Shown: positions 8,229 to 16,358 of the stretch, piece by piece
How positions within the stretch are numbered: position 1 is the first letter of the stretch
How the letters are laid out: the number at the start of each line of letters is the position of its first letter
Source of the DNA: Equadaptatus sp045601305
GTDB lineage: Bacteria > Synergistota > Synergistia > Synergistales > Synergistaceae
NCBI GenBank assembly: GCA_045601305.1
Contig: JAZRZG010000135.1
Location: 1-36,557 of the forward strand
DNA length: 36,557 bases
Reading direction: 5' to 3'
Translations under genes and position numbers: made by a program
Notes under the pieces: generated by a model
Told to the model about the DNA's origin: nothing
Database searches by the model: none
Seen by the model: the letters and a program-made list of their open reading frames with translations, nothing else

Positions 8229-9506
8229 TTGGATACTGATTTGTACGGGAGTTTGCTTTTACTTTTTATTCTGCTTGTGCTTTCTAATTTTTTCAGCGCG
8301 GCAGAGACTTCAATTACAGCTTCGAGCAGAGGAAAATTGCTGGCGCTGGCTGATGAATATCCTGAACGCAGGAAAGGGCTTCTTTGGCTCAGCGAAAATA
8401 TTTCCAAAGCAATAAACATAACCTTAATAGGCAACAATCTTGTGAACATTGCGGCTTCCGCGGTTGCGACTGCGCTTGCAATCAGGCTGTTCGGCGCATT
8501 TGGCGCGGCATGGGCAGTATTTGTCATGACGGCGTTAATCGTTGTTTTCTGTGAAGTGCTGCCGAAAAATATCGCGATTTCCGAACAGGACAGCGTGCTT
8601 ATGCGCAGTCTGCCGGTGCTTCTGAAACTCAGAATAATACTGTCGCCGATGGTGTTTGTGATTCAGTCGGTGCTTTCGGCTGTTGAGAAAATCAGCGGCA
8701 AAAAATTGTCCTCTTATACAGGACTTGCTTCGCGTGAGGAGCTTGAACACATAGTTACGGAAGGCAGCGAAAGCGGCGTACTTGACGAGGACGAAAGCGA
8801 AATGATACACAGCATAATAGATTTCGAAGAAACTAAAGTGTCCGAGGTCATGGTGCCGCGTGTTGACGTGGAAGCGATAGAGATTGACAGCAGTATTGAA
8901 GAAGCCGTTGAACTGTCGCTGAAATCCGGTCACTCGCGCATTCCTGTTTACGAAGAAGATTTGGACGAAATCCGCGGCGTGCTTTACGCAAAAGATCTGC
9001 TGACGCTGCTTGCCGGCGGTCAGAAGAAAACAATAGCGGAAATCATGCGCAAGCCTATGTTTATTCCTGAAACTATGAAAACAGACGAAGCGCTTGAAAC
9101 GATGAAAAAGTCCAAGAAACATATTGCGATAGTTGTTGACGAATACGGCGGCACGGCAGGAATTGTCACGCTTGAAGACCTTATCGAAGAAATCATCGGC
9201 GACATTCAGGACGAATATGACCGTGAAACGCCTGAAATTCAGCAGGAGAGTGAAAACTGCTGGCTTGCGCAGGGACAGGTAAATCTTGAGGACTTGTCCG
9301 ATGCGGTTGATTATCCGTTCAGCGAAGAATTTGACGAGGTTGATACGCTGGCAGGAATGGTGCTTGAACTTTCCGGAAACTTCCCGAGCAAGGGCGAGAC
9401 AATCAGTTACAAAAACTGGGATTTTCACGTGCTTGACGTGCAGAAGCACAGAATACTGCAAGTCAGGGTGAAAAAGAATCCTGACATGGAGAATAGCGGC
9501 GAATAA
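8229..9506 (+). CDS. CNNM/CorC-type membrane protein (DUF21, paired CBS, CorC_HlyC domains)
   Basis: A 425-residue inner-membrane protein of the hemolysin C/CNNM group, linked in other bacteria to magnesium or cobalt efflux. The DUF21 membrane domain covers about residues 1-145 with several hydrophobic segments. Two CBS motifs follow (VMVPRVDVEAI..., IMRKPMFIPE... up to DEYGGTAGIVTLEDLIEEIIGDI), and a CorC_HlyC domain covers about 335-420. The start is a TTG with AGGAG ten bases upstream; the nearest in-frame ATG upstream runs into a stop. It follows hydF by 43 bases and closes the operon. Confidence 0.88.
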   Translation: MDTDLYGSLLLLFILLVLSNFFSAAETSITASSRGKLLALADEYPERRKGLLWLSENISKAINITLIGNNLVNIAASAVATALAIRLFGAFGAAWAVFVMTALIVVFCEVLPKNIAISEQDSVLMRSLPVLLKLRIILSPMVFVIQSVLSAVEKISGKKLSSYTGLASREELEHIVTEGSESGVLDEDESEMIHSIIDFEETKVSEVMVPRVDVEAIEIDSSIEEAVELSLKSGHSRIPVYEEDLDEIRGVLYAKDLLTLLAGGQKKTIAEIMRKPMFIPETMKTDEALETMKKSKKHIAIVVDEYGGTAGIVTLEDLIEEIIGDIQDEYDRETPEIQQESENCWLAQGQVNLEDLSDAVDYPFSEEFDEVDTLAGMVLELSGNFPSKGETISYKNWDFHVLDVQKHRILQVRVKKNPDMENSGE

Positions 9507-9527
9507 CGGCGTATTCCGCCGTTTTTT
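9506..9527 (+). terminator. Intrinsic terminator after the CBS-protein gene
   Basis: Stem ACGGCG / CGCCGT with a 5-base loop, followed directly by a T run. It begins at the last base of the preceding stop codon. Confidence 0.85.
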
Positions 9528-9542
9528 CTTGTAACAGCCGAA

Positions 9543-10163
9543 ATGAGCCGCGTTCCTGTACGTCTGAAAAATGCCTTTGCGGAAACATCTGCCGCCCGTT
9601 ATCTGCTGATTGTGCTGTCAAGCAGCGTAATTTCTTTCGGAATATACAACGTTCACGCCGTTTCCAAGGTGACAGAGGGCGGAATTATCGGTTTCTGTCT
9701 GCTGCTGTACAACTGGTTCGGCATTTCTCCCGGCGTTACAAGTTTTATCACCGGCATACTCTGTTTTGCTTTCGGCTGGAGACAGTTCGGCGACGGTTTT
9801 ATAGTGCGTTCGATGACTTCGATATGTGCTGTTTCCGCGTCATACAGGCTGTTTGAAACATTGTCGCCCCCCTTGTGGCAGCAGCTTGCGGATATGCCGT
9901 TTACCGCTGCAGTCGCAGGGGCTTTGTTCATCGGCGTAGGTACAGGCTGCTGCGTGAAACTCGGCGCGGCAAGCGCCGGTGATGACGCTCTGTCCATGGG
10001 TATTTCACATCTTACCGGAATTAAAATACAGTGGCTGTATATTTTCTCCGACGTTATAGTTCTTCTGCTTTCACTGACGTACATACCCTTGGAGAGGATT
10101 GTATGGTCGCTTCTGACAGTATTTCTTTCAGGACAGATAATTGGTCTGATTAACAAAAAATAG
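9543..10163 (+). CDS. YitT-family (DUF161) membrane protein, short form
   Basis: A 206-residue integral membrane protein with about five or six hydrophobic segments and the family-typical VTEGGIIGF block near residue 45. YitT proteins are usually about 280-290 residues, with a soluble DUF2179 domain at the end; that domain is absent here because the frame stops after the membrane part. Function is not established for the family. The ATG lies only 16 bases past a terminator and has no clear Shine-Dalgarno, so expression level or exact start is uncertain. It converges on hisF and shares its terminator. Confidence 0.75.
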   Translation: MSRVPVRLKNAFAETSAARYLLIVLSSSVISFGIYNVHAVSKVTEGGIIGFCLLLYNWFGISPGVTSFITGILCFAFGWRQFGDGFIVRSMTSICAVSASYRLFETLSPPLWQQLADMPFTAAVAGALFIGVGTGCCVKLGAASAGDDALSMGISHLTGIKIQWLYIFSDVIVLLLSLTYIPLERIVWSLLTVFLSGQIIGLINKK

Positions 10164-10187
10164 CGCACAATTTATTTTATGCACAGA

Positions 10188-10220
10188 CCAAAAAGCAGAG
10201 CCTCAGGCTCTGCTTTTTGG
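10188..10220. terminator. Bidirectional terminator between the YitT gene and hisF
   Basis: A perfect 15-bp stem with a 3-base loop, A-rich on the left arm and T-rich on the right, between convergent genes. It has the form needed to stop transcription in both directions. Confidence 0.92.
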
Positions 10221-10234
10221 CGATTCAGATCGCA

Positions 10235-10990
10235 TTACTGTCTTACCGAAATGCCCTTGCCGGCGAGATATTTTTTAAGTTCGGGAATAGGTATTTCGCG
10301 GAAATGGAACAGGGAAGCCGCAAGCACAGCGGCTGCTTTGCCTTTTGTGAGCGCGTCGTAAAAATGTTCCATGTTTCCTGCGCCGCCGGAGGCTATTACC
10401 GGTATGTTCAGCTTTTCCGCTGTCGCGGAGGTCAGTTCAAGGTCATAGCCTGATTTTGTGCCGTCTCTGTCCATGCTTGTGAGCAGAATTTCCCCCGCGC
10501 CTCTGCGTTCGGCTTCGCATGCCCACTCGACAGCATCTATGCCCGTCGGAACTCGTCCGCCTGCCGTATAAACTTCCCATGAATTTCCGCTGCGTTTAGC
10601 GTCTATTGCGACAACAATACACTGACTGCCGAAAAGTTCCGCGCCCTCGTTAATCAGGTCGGGACGTTTTACCGCGGCTGAATTGAGGGAAACTTTGTCC
10701 GCGCCGGCACGAAGTATTGCGCGTATGTCATCGGCAGTGCGTATGCCTCCGCCCACCGTGACAGGAATAAAAACATTTTTCGCAACGCGCGTAACAAGTT
10801 CGGCGACTGTTTCGCGCGCATCGCTTGTAGCGGTTATGTCAAGAAAAACTATTTCGTCGGCGCCCTGCTTTTCGTATGCCTGTGCTGCTTCAACAGGATC
10901 TCCCGCGTCGCGCAGATTGACGAAGTTTATTCCCTTTACCACTCGTCCGTCTTTAATATCAAGACAGGGTATTATTCTGCGCGCAAACAT
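10235..10990 (-). CDS. hisF: Imidazole glycerol phosphate synthase, cyclase subunit
   Basis: HisF uses ammonia from HisH to convert PRFAR into imidazole glycerol phosphate and AICAR. It is a 251-residue TIM barrel. Catalytic Asp11 (CLDIKDGRVVKG) and Asp130 (VAIDAKR) are in place, as are the phosphate-binding loops VGGGIRT and ASGGAGN. The ATG shares one base with the hisH stop (TGATG), which fits balanced synthesis of the two subunits. It is the last gene of the his operon. Confidence 0.98.
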   Translation of the reverse strand: MFARRIIPCLDIKDGRVVKGINFVNLRDAGDPVEAAQAYEKQGADEIVFLDITATSDARETVAELVTRVAKNVFIPVTVGGGIRTADDIRAILRAGADKVSLNSAAVKRPDLINEGAELFGSQCIVVAIDAKRSGNSWEVYTAGGRVPTGIDAVEWACEAERRGAGEILLTSMDRDGTKSGYDLELTSATAEKLNIPVIASGGAGNMEHFYDALTKGKAAAVLAASLFHFREIPIPELKKYLAGKGISVRQ

Positions 10991-11607
10991 CAGCGGTTAC
11001 CCCCAAAAAGCGACGCAAACATCTTCAGCAGAGCAAGTCCGTCCGCACCGCTTTTTTCCGGATGAAACTGGCAGCCGAAAAGATTTCCTTTTTCCACCGC
11101 GGCGTCAAATTCTATGCCGTAACGGCAGGTTGCGGCTGAGTCAGAGCGGTTTTCTGCCAAGCAGTAGTAGGAATGAACGAAATAAACGCAGCTGTCCTGT
11201 TTTGTGTCCGCAAACAGCGCGCTCCGGCTGCTTACTGTCAGTGAATTCCAGCCCATGTGCGGTATTTTGAGTCCGAGGTTGTCGGGAAAACGGCGCACAC
11301 AGCCCTTGAGTACGCCGAGTCCTTTTCTTTCGGGAGCTTCTTCGCTTGTCTCAAAAAGCAGCTGCATGCCGAGGCATATTCCAAGAAACGGTTTTTCCGA
11401 GGCAGCATTTGTTACGGCGTCTCTCAGTCCGCGTTTTTCAAGTTCGTCAAGCGCGGCGCCGAAAGCGCCTACGCCCGGTAAAATAAGCGCTTCGGAAGTC
11501 GCGATGTCATTTGCATTGCACACAATCTTATTCTGGACGCCGATGTAATCAAGGGCGTTGACAACGCTTCGCAAATTTCCGGCGCCGTAGTCTATTACTC
11601 CGAGCAT
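10990..11607 (-). CDS. hisH: Imidazole glycerol phosphate synthase, glutaminase subunit
   Basis: This class I glutamine amidotransferase supplies ammonia to HisF. It has 205 residues, standard length. The triad is visible: Cys78 (GICLGMQLL), His182 and Glu184 (QFHPEKSG), with the oxyanion-strand PGVGAF near residue 44. The start overlaps the end of hisIE by 13 bases and the end touches hisF, so it lies in the coupled core of the operon. Confidence 0.98.
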   Translation of the reverse strand: MLGVIDYGAGNLRSVVNALDYIGVQNKIVCNANDIATSEALILPGVGAFGAALDELEKRGLRDAVTNAASEKPFLGICLGMQLLFETSEEAPERKGLGVLKGCVRRFPDNLGLKIPHMGWNSLTVSSRSALFADTKQDSCVYFVHSYYCLAENRSDSAATCRYGIEFDAAVEKGNLFGCQFHPEKSGADGLALLKMFASLFGGNR

Positions 11608-12251
11608 CTGTAATCTTCCTGTTTGTGTTTGTAGCGTGAGGCAAGCTCTTTCAGCACGTCAATAAAGGGAACTTCTACGTCCATGCAGGCTACGAGAAGA
11701 TGGTAGAGAAGGTCTGCCGCCTCGTAGCGGAAATTTTCCCTGTCTTTGACCGCGCAGGCAAGAGCCGTTTCAAGCCCTTCTTCGCCGACCTTCTGCCCTA
11801 CGCGTTTTGAGCCTTTTGAGAGCAGTTTTGCCGTGTAGCTTTCGTCAGGCGAGTCGTAACGGCGCTTTGCAAGATAGCGCGCGAGCCTGCCGAGAAAGGT
11901 CATTGCCGTTGAGTTTTCCCTGCCGGCAAGCGAGGTGAAGAAGCACGTATCTGCGCCTGTATGACAGGCGGGACCTTCGGGATTTACTATCGCAAGAATT
12001 GTGTCGCCGTCGCAGTCAAGACGAAGCTCAGCAACGCGCATAAAGCTGCCGCTTGTCGCGCCCTTGTGCCATAATTCCTGACGCGATCGGCTCCAGAAAA
12101 CAAGGTCGCCTGTTTCTTCCGTCTGTTTCAGCGACTCTGCGTTTGCGTAGGCAAGCATAAGCACCTCACCTGAGAGCGCGTCCTGTACTATGACAGGCAC
12201 TAACCCTTTATCGTCAAATTTGATTTTTGATAAATCGATTTTTTCTGCCAT
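11595..12251 (-). CDS. hisIE: Bifunctional phosphoribosyl-AMP cyclohydrolase / phosphoribosyl-ATP pyrophosphatase
   Basis: This fusion carries out steps two and three of histidine synthesis. The HisI part (about 1-115) has WSRSRQELWHKG, the DCDGDTILAIV block and metal-binding GPACHTG...CFF. The HisE part (about 125-218) has the GEEGLETALA and EAADLLYHLLV helices that bind Mg-pyrophosphate. The fused order is I then E, as in enteric bacteria. AAGGGG precedes the ATG, which comes one base after the hisA stop. Confidence 0.97.
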   Translation of the reverse strand: MAEKIDLSKIKFDDKGLVPVIVQDALSGEVLMLAYANAESLKQTEETGDLVFWSRSRQELWHKGATSGSFMRVAELRLDCDGDTILAIVNPEGPACHTGADTCFFTSLAGRENSTAMTFLGRLARYLAKRRYDSPDESYTAKLLSKGSKRVGQKVGEEGLETALACAVKDRENFRYEAADLLYHLLVACMDVEVPFIDVLKELASRYKHKQEDYRCSE

Positions 12252-12252
12252 T

Positions 12253-12966
12253 CTATTTACCCCTTACGGCGTCAAGCGCCTCTTTGAGTGTTATTCCGCC
12301 TTCATACAGACTTTTGCCCATTACTGCGCCGCTTACTCCGGTTTCGGCAAGCATTTTCAAATCTTTGACCGAGGTTATGCCTCCGGCGGCAACTATTTCG
12401 TAACCGTTGCCGACAAGCGGCTCGTAAAGCTCGTATCTTGCCCCTGCCATTCTTCCGTCGCGTTCCGTATCGGTGACAAGAAAAACGTTGTAGCCGCAGC
12501 CGGTGAGTCTGCTTATTTCCTCAGCCGGAGAAGTGTCCGTGCCTTTCAGCCAGCCTGAGTGAACGACTTTGCCGTCTTTTACGTCAACGGAGGGCATTAC
12601 GGCTGTTCCGAACCGGTCAAATATTCTTGCCGGCGCTTCGACGTCGGTGAAGAGCAGACTTCCTGTCATAACTCTGCCTGCGCCTGCCGAAACCGCGTCG
12701 CCGATTGCCTGTTCAGAGCGCAGACCTCCGCCGTATTCAACGTACATACCGAGTTTGGCAATTTCTTCAAGAAGGCTGAGATGGCAGGGATGCCCCAGTT
12801 TTGCCCCCTCAAGGTCAACAATGTGAATGTAACCGCAGCCGGCGTCAAGAAAACTTTTTGCAGTGTCAAGCGCGTCAACGCCGTAATCTCTGCGCGTGTT
12901 AAAATCTCCCTGCGTGAGGCGTACAACCTTTCCTCCGAACAAGTCTATCGCAGGCAGAAGTATCAC
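12253..12966 (-). CDS. hisA: ProFAR isomerase
   Basis: HisA opens the sugar ring of ProFAR to give PRFAR. It is a TIM barrel paralogous to HisF. I place the start at a GTG (12966) giving a 237-residue product that begins (M)ILLPAIDLFGGK, as the family does. It has AAGGGG eight to nine bases upstream and overlaps the hisB stop (GTGA). A longer frame from 13026 would add 20 residues of out-of-family sequence read from hisB. Catalytic Asp8 (PAIDL) and the second Asp (PSVDVKDG) are present. Confidence 0.95.
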   Translation of the reverse strand: MILLPAIDLFGGKVVRLTQGDFNTRRDYGVDALDTAKSFLDAGCGYIHIVDLEGAKLGHPCHLSLLEEIAKLGMYVEYGGGLRSEQAIGDAVSAGAGRVMTGSLLFTDVEAPARIFDRFGTAVMPSVDVKDGKVVHSGWLKGTDTSPAEEISRLTGCGYNVFLVTDTERDGRMAGARYELYEPLVGNGYEIVAAGGITSVKDLKMLAETGVSGAVMGKSLYEGGITLKEALDAVRGK

Positions 12967-13532
12967 AGCCAGAGCCCCTTTGTGCTGGGATTTGTCCGCG
13001 CAGGCACAAGCGCCTGTCTGAGACACATACCGACAGCCTTGAACACGGCTTCCGCCGCGTGGTGTGAATTATCCGTCTTAAGCAGGTCTATGTGCAGAGT
13101 AAGCCCTGCTTCGCGCGCAAAACCGCTGAAAAATTCAGGGATAAGCTCAAGGTCAAAATCAGCGGCCTTTTCCGTCGGAAATTTCCCTGTCCAGTAAAGT
13201 GCGCCCCGTCCGCTGAAATCAAGCGCGACCTGAACAAGTGAACCGTCCATCGGAAGCAGAAAACCATAACGTTCAACAGGGTGTTCCTTTGCGATTTCGC
13301 GCAGAGCCTGACCGAGCGCAATGCCGACATCCTCAGTTAAGTGGTGGTAATCTATTTCCACGTCGCCGTGAGCTTTCAGACAAATGCCGAGATCTGCCCT
13401 GTGACAGAGCAGATCAATCATGTGATTGAGAAAACCGCAGTTTGACTCAATCAGCCGTTCCTTTGCCGCCGGACGTTCGAGGATGAGCGATATTTGCGTT
13501 TCCTTTGTGTTGCGTTCGATTTTCGCTTCCAT
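12963..13532 (-). CDS. hisB: Imidazoleglycerol-phosphate dehydratase (monofunctional)
   Basis: This manganese enzyme dehydrates imidazole glycerol phosphate. It is the short form: 189 residues with no fused HAD phosphatase domain. The metal-binding signatures are visible: GFLNHMIDL, DYHHLTEDVGI and NSHHAAEAVFKAVG. The start is set at the ATG 13532 because GGAGG sits six bases upstream and the protein then begins like the family; an upstream in-frame ATG at 13574 lies inside hisG. Because the phosphatase domain is absent, another protein must dephosphorylate histidinol phosphate. Confidence 0.97.
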   Translation of the reverse strand: MEAKIERNTKETQISLILERPAAKERLIESNCGFLNHMIDLLCHRADLGICLKAHGDVEIDYHHLTEDVGIALGQALREIAKEHPVERYGFLLPMDGSLVQVALDFSGRGALYWTGKFPTEKAADFDLELIPEFFSGFAREAGLTLHIDLLKTDNSHHAAEAVFKAVGMCLRQALVPARTNPSTKGLWL

Positions 13533-13533
13533 A

Positions 13534-14178
13534 TTATGCCTCCGTTTTTTCAACGGCGAGTCTGACCGCTTCAACCGTGTCTTTGATTTTGTTCCATTTC
13601 GTGTGAACTGTCCCTGCGCCGGAAATTAAGCGCATTGAAACAGGCATTACCTGTTTTATCACCACAAGTCCGTTGGCTTTGAGCGTGCTTCCTGTCTGAA
13701 CTATGTCAAAAATCACGTCGCTCAGTCCGAGCGCGGGCGCAAGCTCTATTGAGCCGTTGAGTTTCAGCAGTTTCACCTGAACGCCCCAGGAATTGAAAGT
13801 TTTTGCGGCAATGTTTGTGTATTTTGTGGCTGCGCGCAGCCCCATGAGTTTAACAAGACTGCCGCTGAATTTCGCCGCGGCGTCTTCCGTGCCTGCCACT
13901 GCCATAACGCAGCTGTTCAGCTTTGTGTCAAGCAGCTCCGCAAGCGGAATTTCAGACTCCTCAATCATGTCGCTGCCGGCAAACGCGAGGTCTGCCGCGC
14001 CATGGTAAGCCATGACAGGCACGTCTGCCGGTTTTGCCAGCAGATAACGTATTCCTTTTTCTTCGATTACAAGGTTGCGTCCGGCGTTTTTGAGCTTTGC
14101 GACAGGAAGTCCCGCCTTTTCAAGAAGGAATGTGCAGCTGTCAAGAGAGCGGCCTGTGGGAAGCGCTATCGCGAGCAT
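13534..14178 (-). CDS. hisG: ATP phosphoribosyltransferase, short-form catalytic subunit
   Basis: This enzyme joins ATP and PRPP in the first, committed step. At 214 residues it is the short form, which lacks the C-terminal regulatory domain and works with HisZ. Family blocks include IALPTGR at the start, the DLAFAGSDM region and the PRPP loop DIVQTGSTLKANGL. It overlaps hisZ by 13 bases and lies directly before hisB. Confidence 0.97.
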   Translation of the reverse strand: MLAIALPTGRSLDSCTFLLEKAGLPVAKLKNAGRNLVIEEKGIRYLLAKPADVPVMAYHGAADLAFAGSDMIEESEIPLAELLDTKLNSCVMAVAGTEDAAAKFSGSLVKLMGLRAATKYTNIAAKTFNSWGVQVKLLKLNGSIELAPALGLSDVIFDIVQTGSTLKANGLVVIKQVMPVSMRLISGAGTVHTKWNKIKDTVEAVRLAVEKTEA

Positions 14179-15371
14179 TGGAAAATACCTCCGTCAAAGG
14201 CGTCAAAGCCGTATTCTCTGCCGTTGTTCAAGTCGTAAATTTTTTTGCCTGCAAAATCTGCCCAGATGCCGTATTTGCGAAGCTGTGCAGCCGCCCTGGA
14301 CTCCTCTTTGTTTTTATTCCAGCTCAGCTCAAAAGAAATGCCTCTGCCGCGCAGCGTTTCAGCAAACGCAAGAGCCTCCGAACTGTCCGACGCGCCGCAC
14401 CACAGCATAAGCTTCGGCAGCGGCAGACTTCCGCTGCAGTTGTCCGCGAGTTCTTTCAAATCAAACGCGAAACCTGCCGCTTCGCCGTCCATTCCGAGCT
14501 TTGCCAGCAGTCCGTCATAACGTCCTCCGCCGCCAAGCAGTATGCCGTCTTTCGTATATACGTTGAATACAGGTCCGCTGTAATAGCCGAGTTCGCGCAG
14601 GAAACTGAAGTCAATACATACTCTGCCGGCATAACCGAGTTTTTCAAGCGAAGCGCAGAGCGCTTTGAGCGGCGCAAAAAGCTGCGGCGCGTTCGTAAGT
14701 TTTTCAGCCTTATCTATCGTCTCAGTTCCTCCGCGAAGCGTCGGAAGCGCTGAAAGCAGCGCGCGCTTTTCCTCCGAAAGCTCAAGCGCGTTCAGCGTTT
14801 CGCCGTAGGCGGTGTATGAGCCGTTTTGCAGACAGTCAGTAAGAACAGCGGCAGACTTCTGCGGAATGTCCGAGAAGATTTTTGACATGACGGACATATC
14901 GCCGAGAGTAATAACGCCGTCAATGCCGAGCAAATCAAGAGTTCTGAACATGAGAGCAAGCAGTTCAGCGTCTGCGCCTCCGCCCTCCCAGCCGATAAGC
15001 TCCACGCCGATCTGAGTTTGTTCAAGATTGTGCTTCGGTGATTTCGGAACGGAAAAGACACGTTCAGCGTAGGAAAGTCTCAGCGGGCGTTCCTCATCGC
15101 TGAAATGGGTTGAAAGGTATGTTACTGCTGAAAGCGTTAAATCGCCGCGCAGAACGCACGGCTCTCCGAACGGAGAAGTCAGCGCGATAAGACGTTCAGC
15201 CTCAGCCTGCGGAAGATTGTTCCATACATCGCCGAGAAGCTGAAATTCAGCCGGACTGAACGGACGGTAGCCGTACAGAGCAAAAAGCTCCATCGCCCTG
15301 TTTCTGCAATATTCAAGTTTTGCCGCCATGCTGCCGCCGAAATTGCTGCACCCCTTAGGAACTCTCTGCAT
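14166..15371 (-). CDS. hisZ: ATP phosphoribosyltransferase regulatory subunit
   Basis: HisZ resembles histidyl-tRNA synthetase but lacks synthetase activity. It forms a hetero-octamer with short HisG and confers histidine feedback control. At 401 residues it has a class II synthetase-like core: PKGCSNFGGSMAAKLEYC near the start, LFALYGYRPFSPAEF, and the GGGGRYDGLLAKLG motif. No anticodon-binding domain is recognisable; the C-terminus is shorter and different, as expected for HisZ. The first ATG has GGGGAA upstream and keeps the family N-terminus. It leads the seven-gene operon, with an extended minus-10 promoter just upstream. Confidence 0.95.
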   Translation of the reverse strand: MQRVPKGCSNFGGSMAAKLEYCRNRAMELFALYGYRPFSPAEFQLLGDVWNNLPQAEAERLIALTSPFGEPCVLRGDLTLSAVTYLSTHFSDEERPLRLSYAERVFSVPKSPKHNLEQTQIGVELIGWEGGGADAELLALMFRTLDLLGIDGVITLGDMSVMSKIFSDIPQKSAAVLTDCLQNGSYTAYGETLNALELSEEKRALLSALPTLRGGTETIDKAEKLTNAPQLFAPLKALCASLEKLGYAGRVCIDFSFLRELGYYSGPVFNVYTKDGILLGGGGRYDGLLAKLGMDGEAAGFAFDLKELADNCSGSLPLPKLMLWCGASDSSEALAFAETLRGRGISFELSWNKNKEESRAAAQLRKYGIWADFAGKKIYDLNNGREYGFDAFDGGIFQCSR

Positions 15372-15409
15372 TTACATTCCCCGTTTCAAATTGTCCTGTA
15401 CTATGTATA

Positions 15410-15418
15410 ATTATAGCA
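15410..15418 (-). promoter_or_regulatory. Extended minus-10 promoter of the his operon
   Basis: On the minus strand the sequence reads TGCTATAAT, a perfect minus-10 with the TGN extension. No good minus-35 is seen, as is common for extended minus-10 promoters. It lies about 38 bases upstream of hisZ, so the leader is short and leaves no room for a T-box or peptide attenuator. Confidence 0.65.
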
Positions 15419-15435
15419 GTATGCAACGAAAATAA

Positions 15436-15466
15436 CAGCACCGCGCTTTAGTGTGTTAAAGTGCTG
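15436..15466. promoter_or_regulatory. Dyad between the divergent his promoters (possible operator)
   Basis: Nested inverted repeats: CTTTA-gtgtgt-TAAAG inside CAGCA...TGCTG, with a 5-base bulge on the left. It lies between the minus-10 of the his operon and the minus-35 of the HAD-hisC unit, so a protein bound here could control both. Without a T tract on either side it is not a good terminator. Operator function is inference. Confidence 0.4.
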
Positions 15467-15467
15467 C

Positions 15468-15496
15468 TTGATTATATTGTGAACAGGGATTATAAT
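15468..15496 (+). promoter_or_regulatory. Sigma-70-type promoter of the HAD phosphatase-hisC unit
   Basis: TTGATT (15468-15473), a 17-base spacer and a perfect TATAAT (15491-15496), about 40 bases before the HAD start codon. Confidence 0.85.
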
Positions 15497-15535
15497 ATCA
15501 CAAGTAACGGCTGAATGCAATTATCGGAGGCAGAT

Positions 15536-16342
15536 ATGTCAGAGAAGTCCGGAAAAAACGGAAAAAACAATAAATTTGACGCGCTGATATTTGACGTGGA
15601 CGGTGTTCTGCTTGACGTCAGCCGCTCTTTTCCGGAAGTAATCCGCCGGTCGATACTTGACGGCTTCAAACGCTTTTGCGGCGGAGAAAACGATGCTGAA
15701 GGCTATACGCCGGAGCATGAGAAAATTCTGAAACTTCACGGCGCGTTCAACGATGACTACGATCTTGCCTGGTCGCTGCTCTCAATGACAGCCGCAGACG
15801 GCTCAAAAAGACTGTCGCAGGCATTTCCGACGCCCGAAAAACTTGCGGCAGAGATTAAAAGTTTTTCCGGCAGCGTAAAGGAATGGACGCTTGCAAGATA
15901 CGGCGCGCTGATACCGTACAAAGAATTTCGCAGATATTGCGATGATTTGTATCTCGGCACAAAAGACAGCAAGGGGCTTCATCTTCTTGAAACACCGCAA
16001 ATTCACGCAAAATGGGACGAGCTGCCGCTCCCCGTCGGACTTTATACAGGAAGAGACAGTAAAGAACTTTCCTGTGCTTACGAAAGTTTAGGCTGGCAGC
16101 CGCTGCCCGAAGAAAACGTAATTCACAGCGAAAGCGGAATATGCAAGCCGTCGCCGAAAGGACTTGAAATTCTGTGCGAACGTTTCGGCGCGGAAAATCC
16201 GCTTTTTTTCGGAGACACGGCAAGCGACCTCATGGCATTCAGCGCCTTCGGCAAAGGCACGTTTGCCGCGATAGGCAGACTTCTGCCGGAAGCTGAAAAC
16301 AGCTTTGCGGACTGCGACGAAGCCTTGGAAAAACTGCTTTAA
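15536..16342 (+). CDS. HAD-family phosphatase, probable histidinol-phosphate phosphatase
   Basis: A 268-residue cytoplasmic HAD hydrolase. Motif I is FDVDGVLLD (nucleophile Asp20, acid/base Asp22), motif II includes Thr171 (LYTGRDSK), motif III is Lys204 (GICKPSP) and motif IV is GDTASD (Asp227, Asp231). A cap insertion lies between motifs I and II. The DVDGVLLDVSRSF start resembles the HAD IA subgroup (TIGR01548 type, from memory) that is found beside hisC or fused to IGP dehydratase elsewhere. It is transcribed with hisC, and the hisB here lacks a phosphatase domain. Together these make it the best candidate for histidinol-phosphate phosphatase. The start is the second ATG, with GGAGG five bases upstream. 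Confidence 0.85.
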   Translation: MSEKSGKNGKNNKFDALIFDVDGVLLDVSRSFPEVIRRSILDGFKRFCGGENDAEGYTPEHEKILKLHGAFNDDYDLAWSLLSMTAADGSKRLSQAFPTPEKLAAEIKSFSGSVKEWTLARYGALIPYKEFRRYCDDLYLGTKDSKGLHLLETPQIHAKWDELPLPVGLYTGRDSKELSCAYESLGWQPLPEENVIHSESGICKPSPKGLEILCERFGAENPLFFGDTASDLMAFSAFGKGTFAAIGRLLPEAENSFADCDEALEKLL

Positions 16343-16358
16343 CAAAGGTGGAATAAAT

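Noticed and set aside
15372..15409. Histidine attenuator or T-box leader before hisZ
   Set aside because: The leader is only about 38 bases from promoter to start, with no His-codon run and no T-box features.
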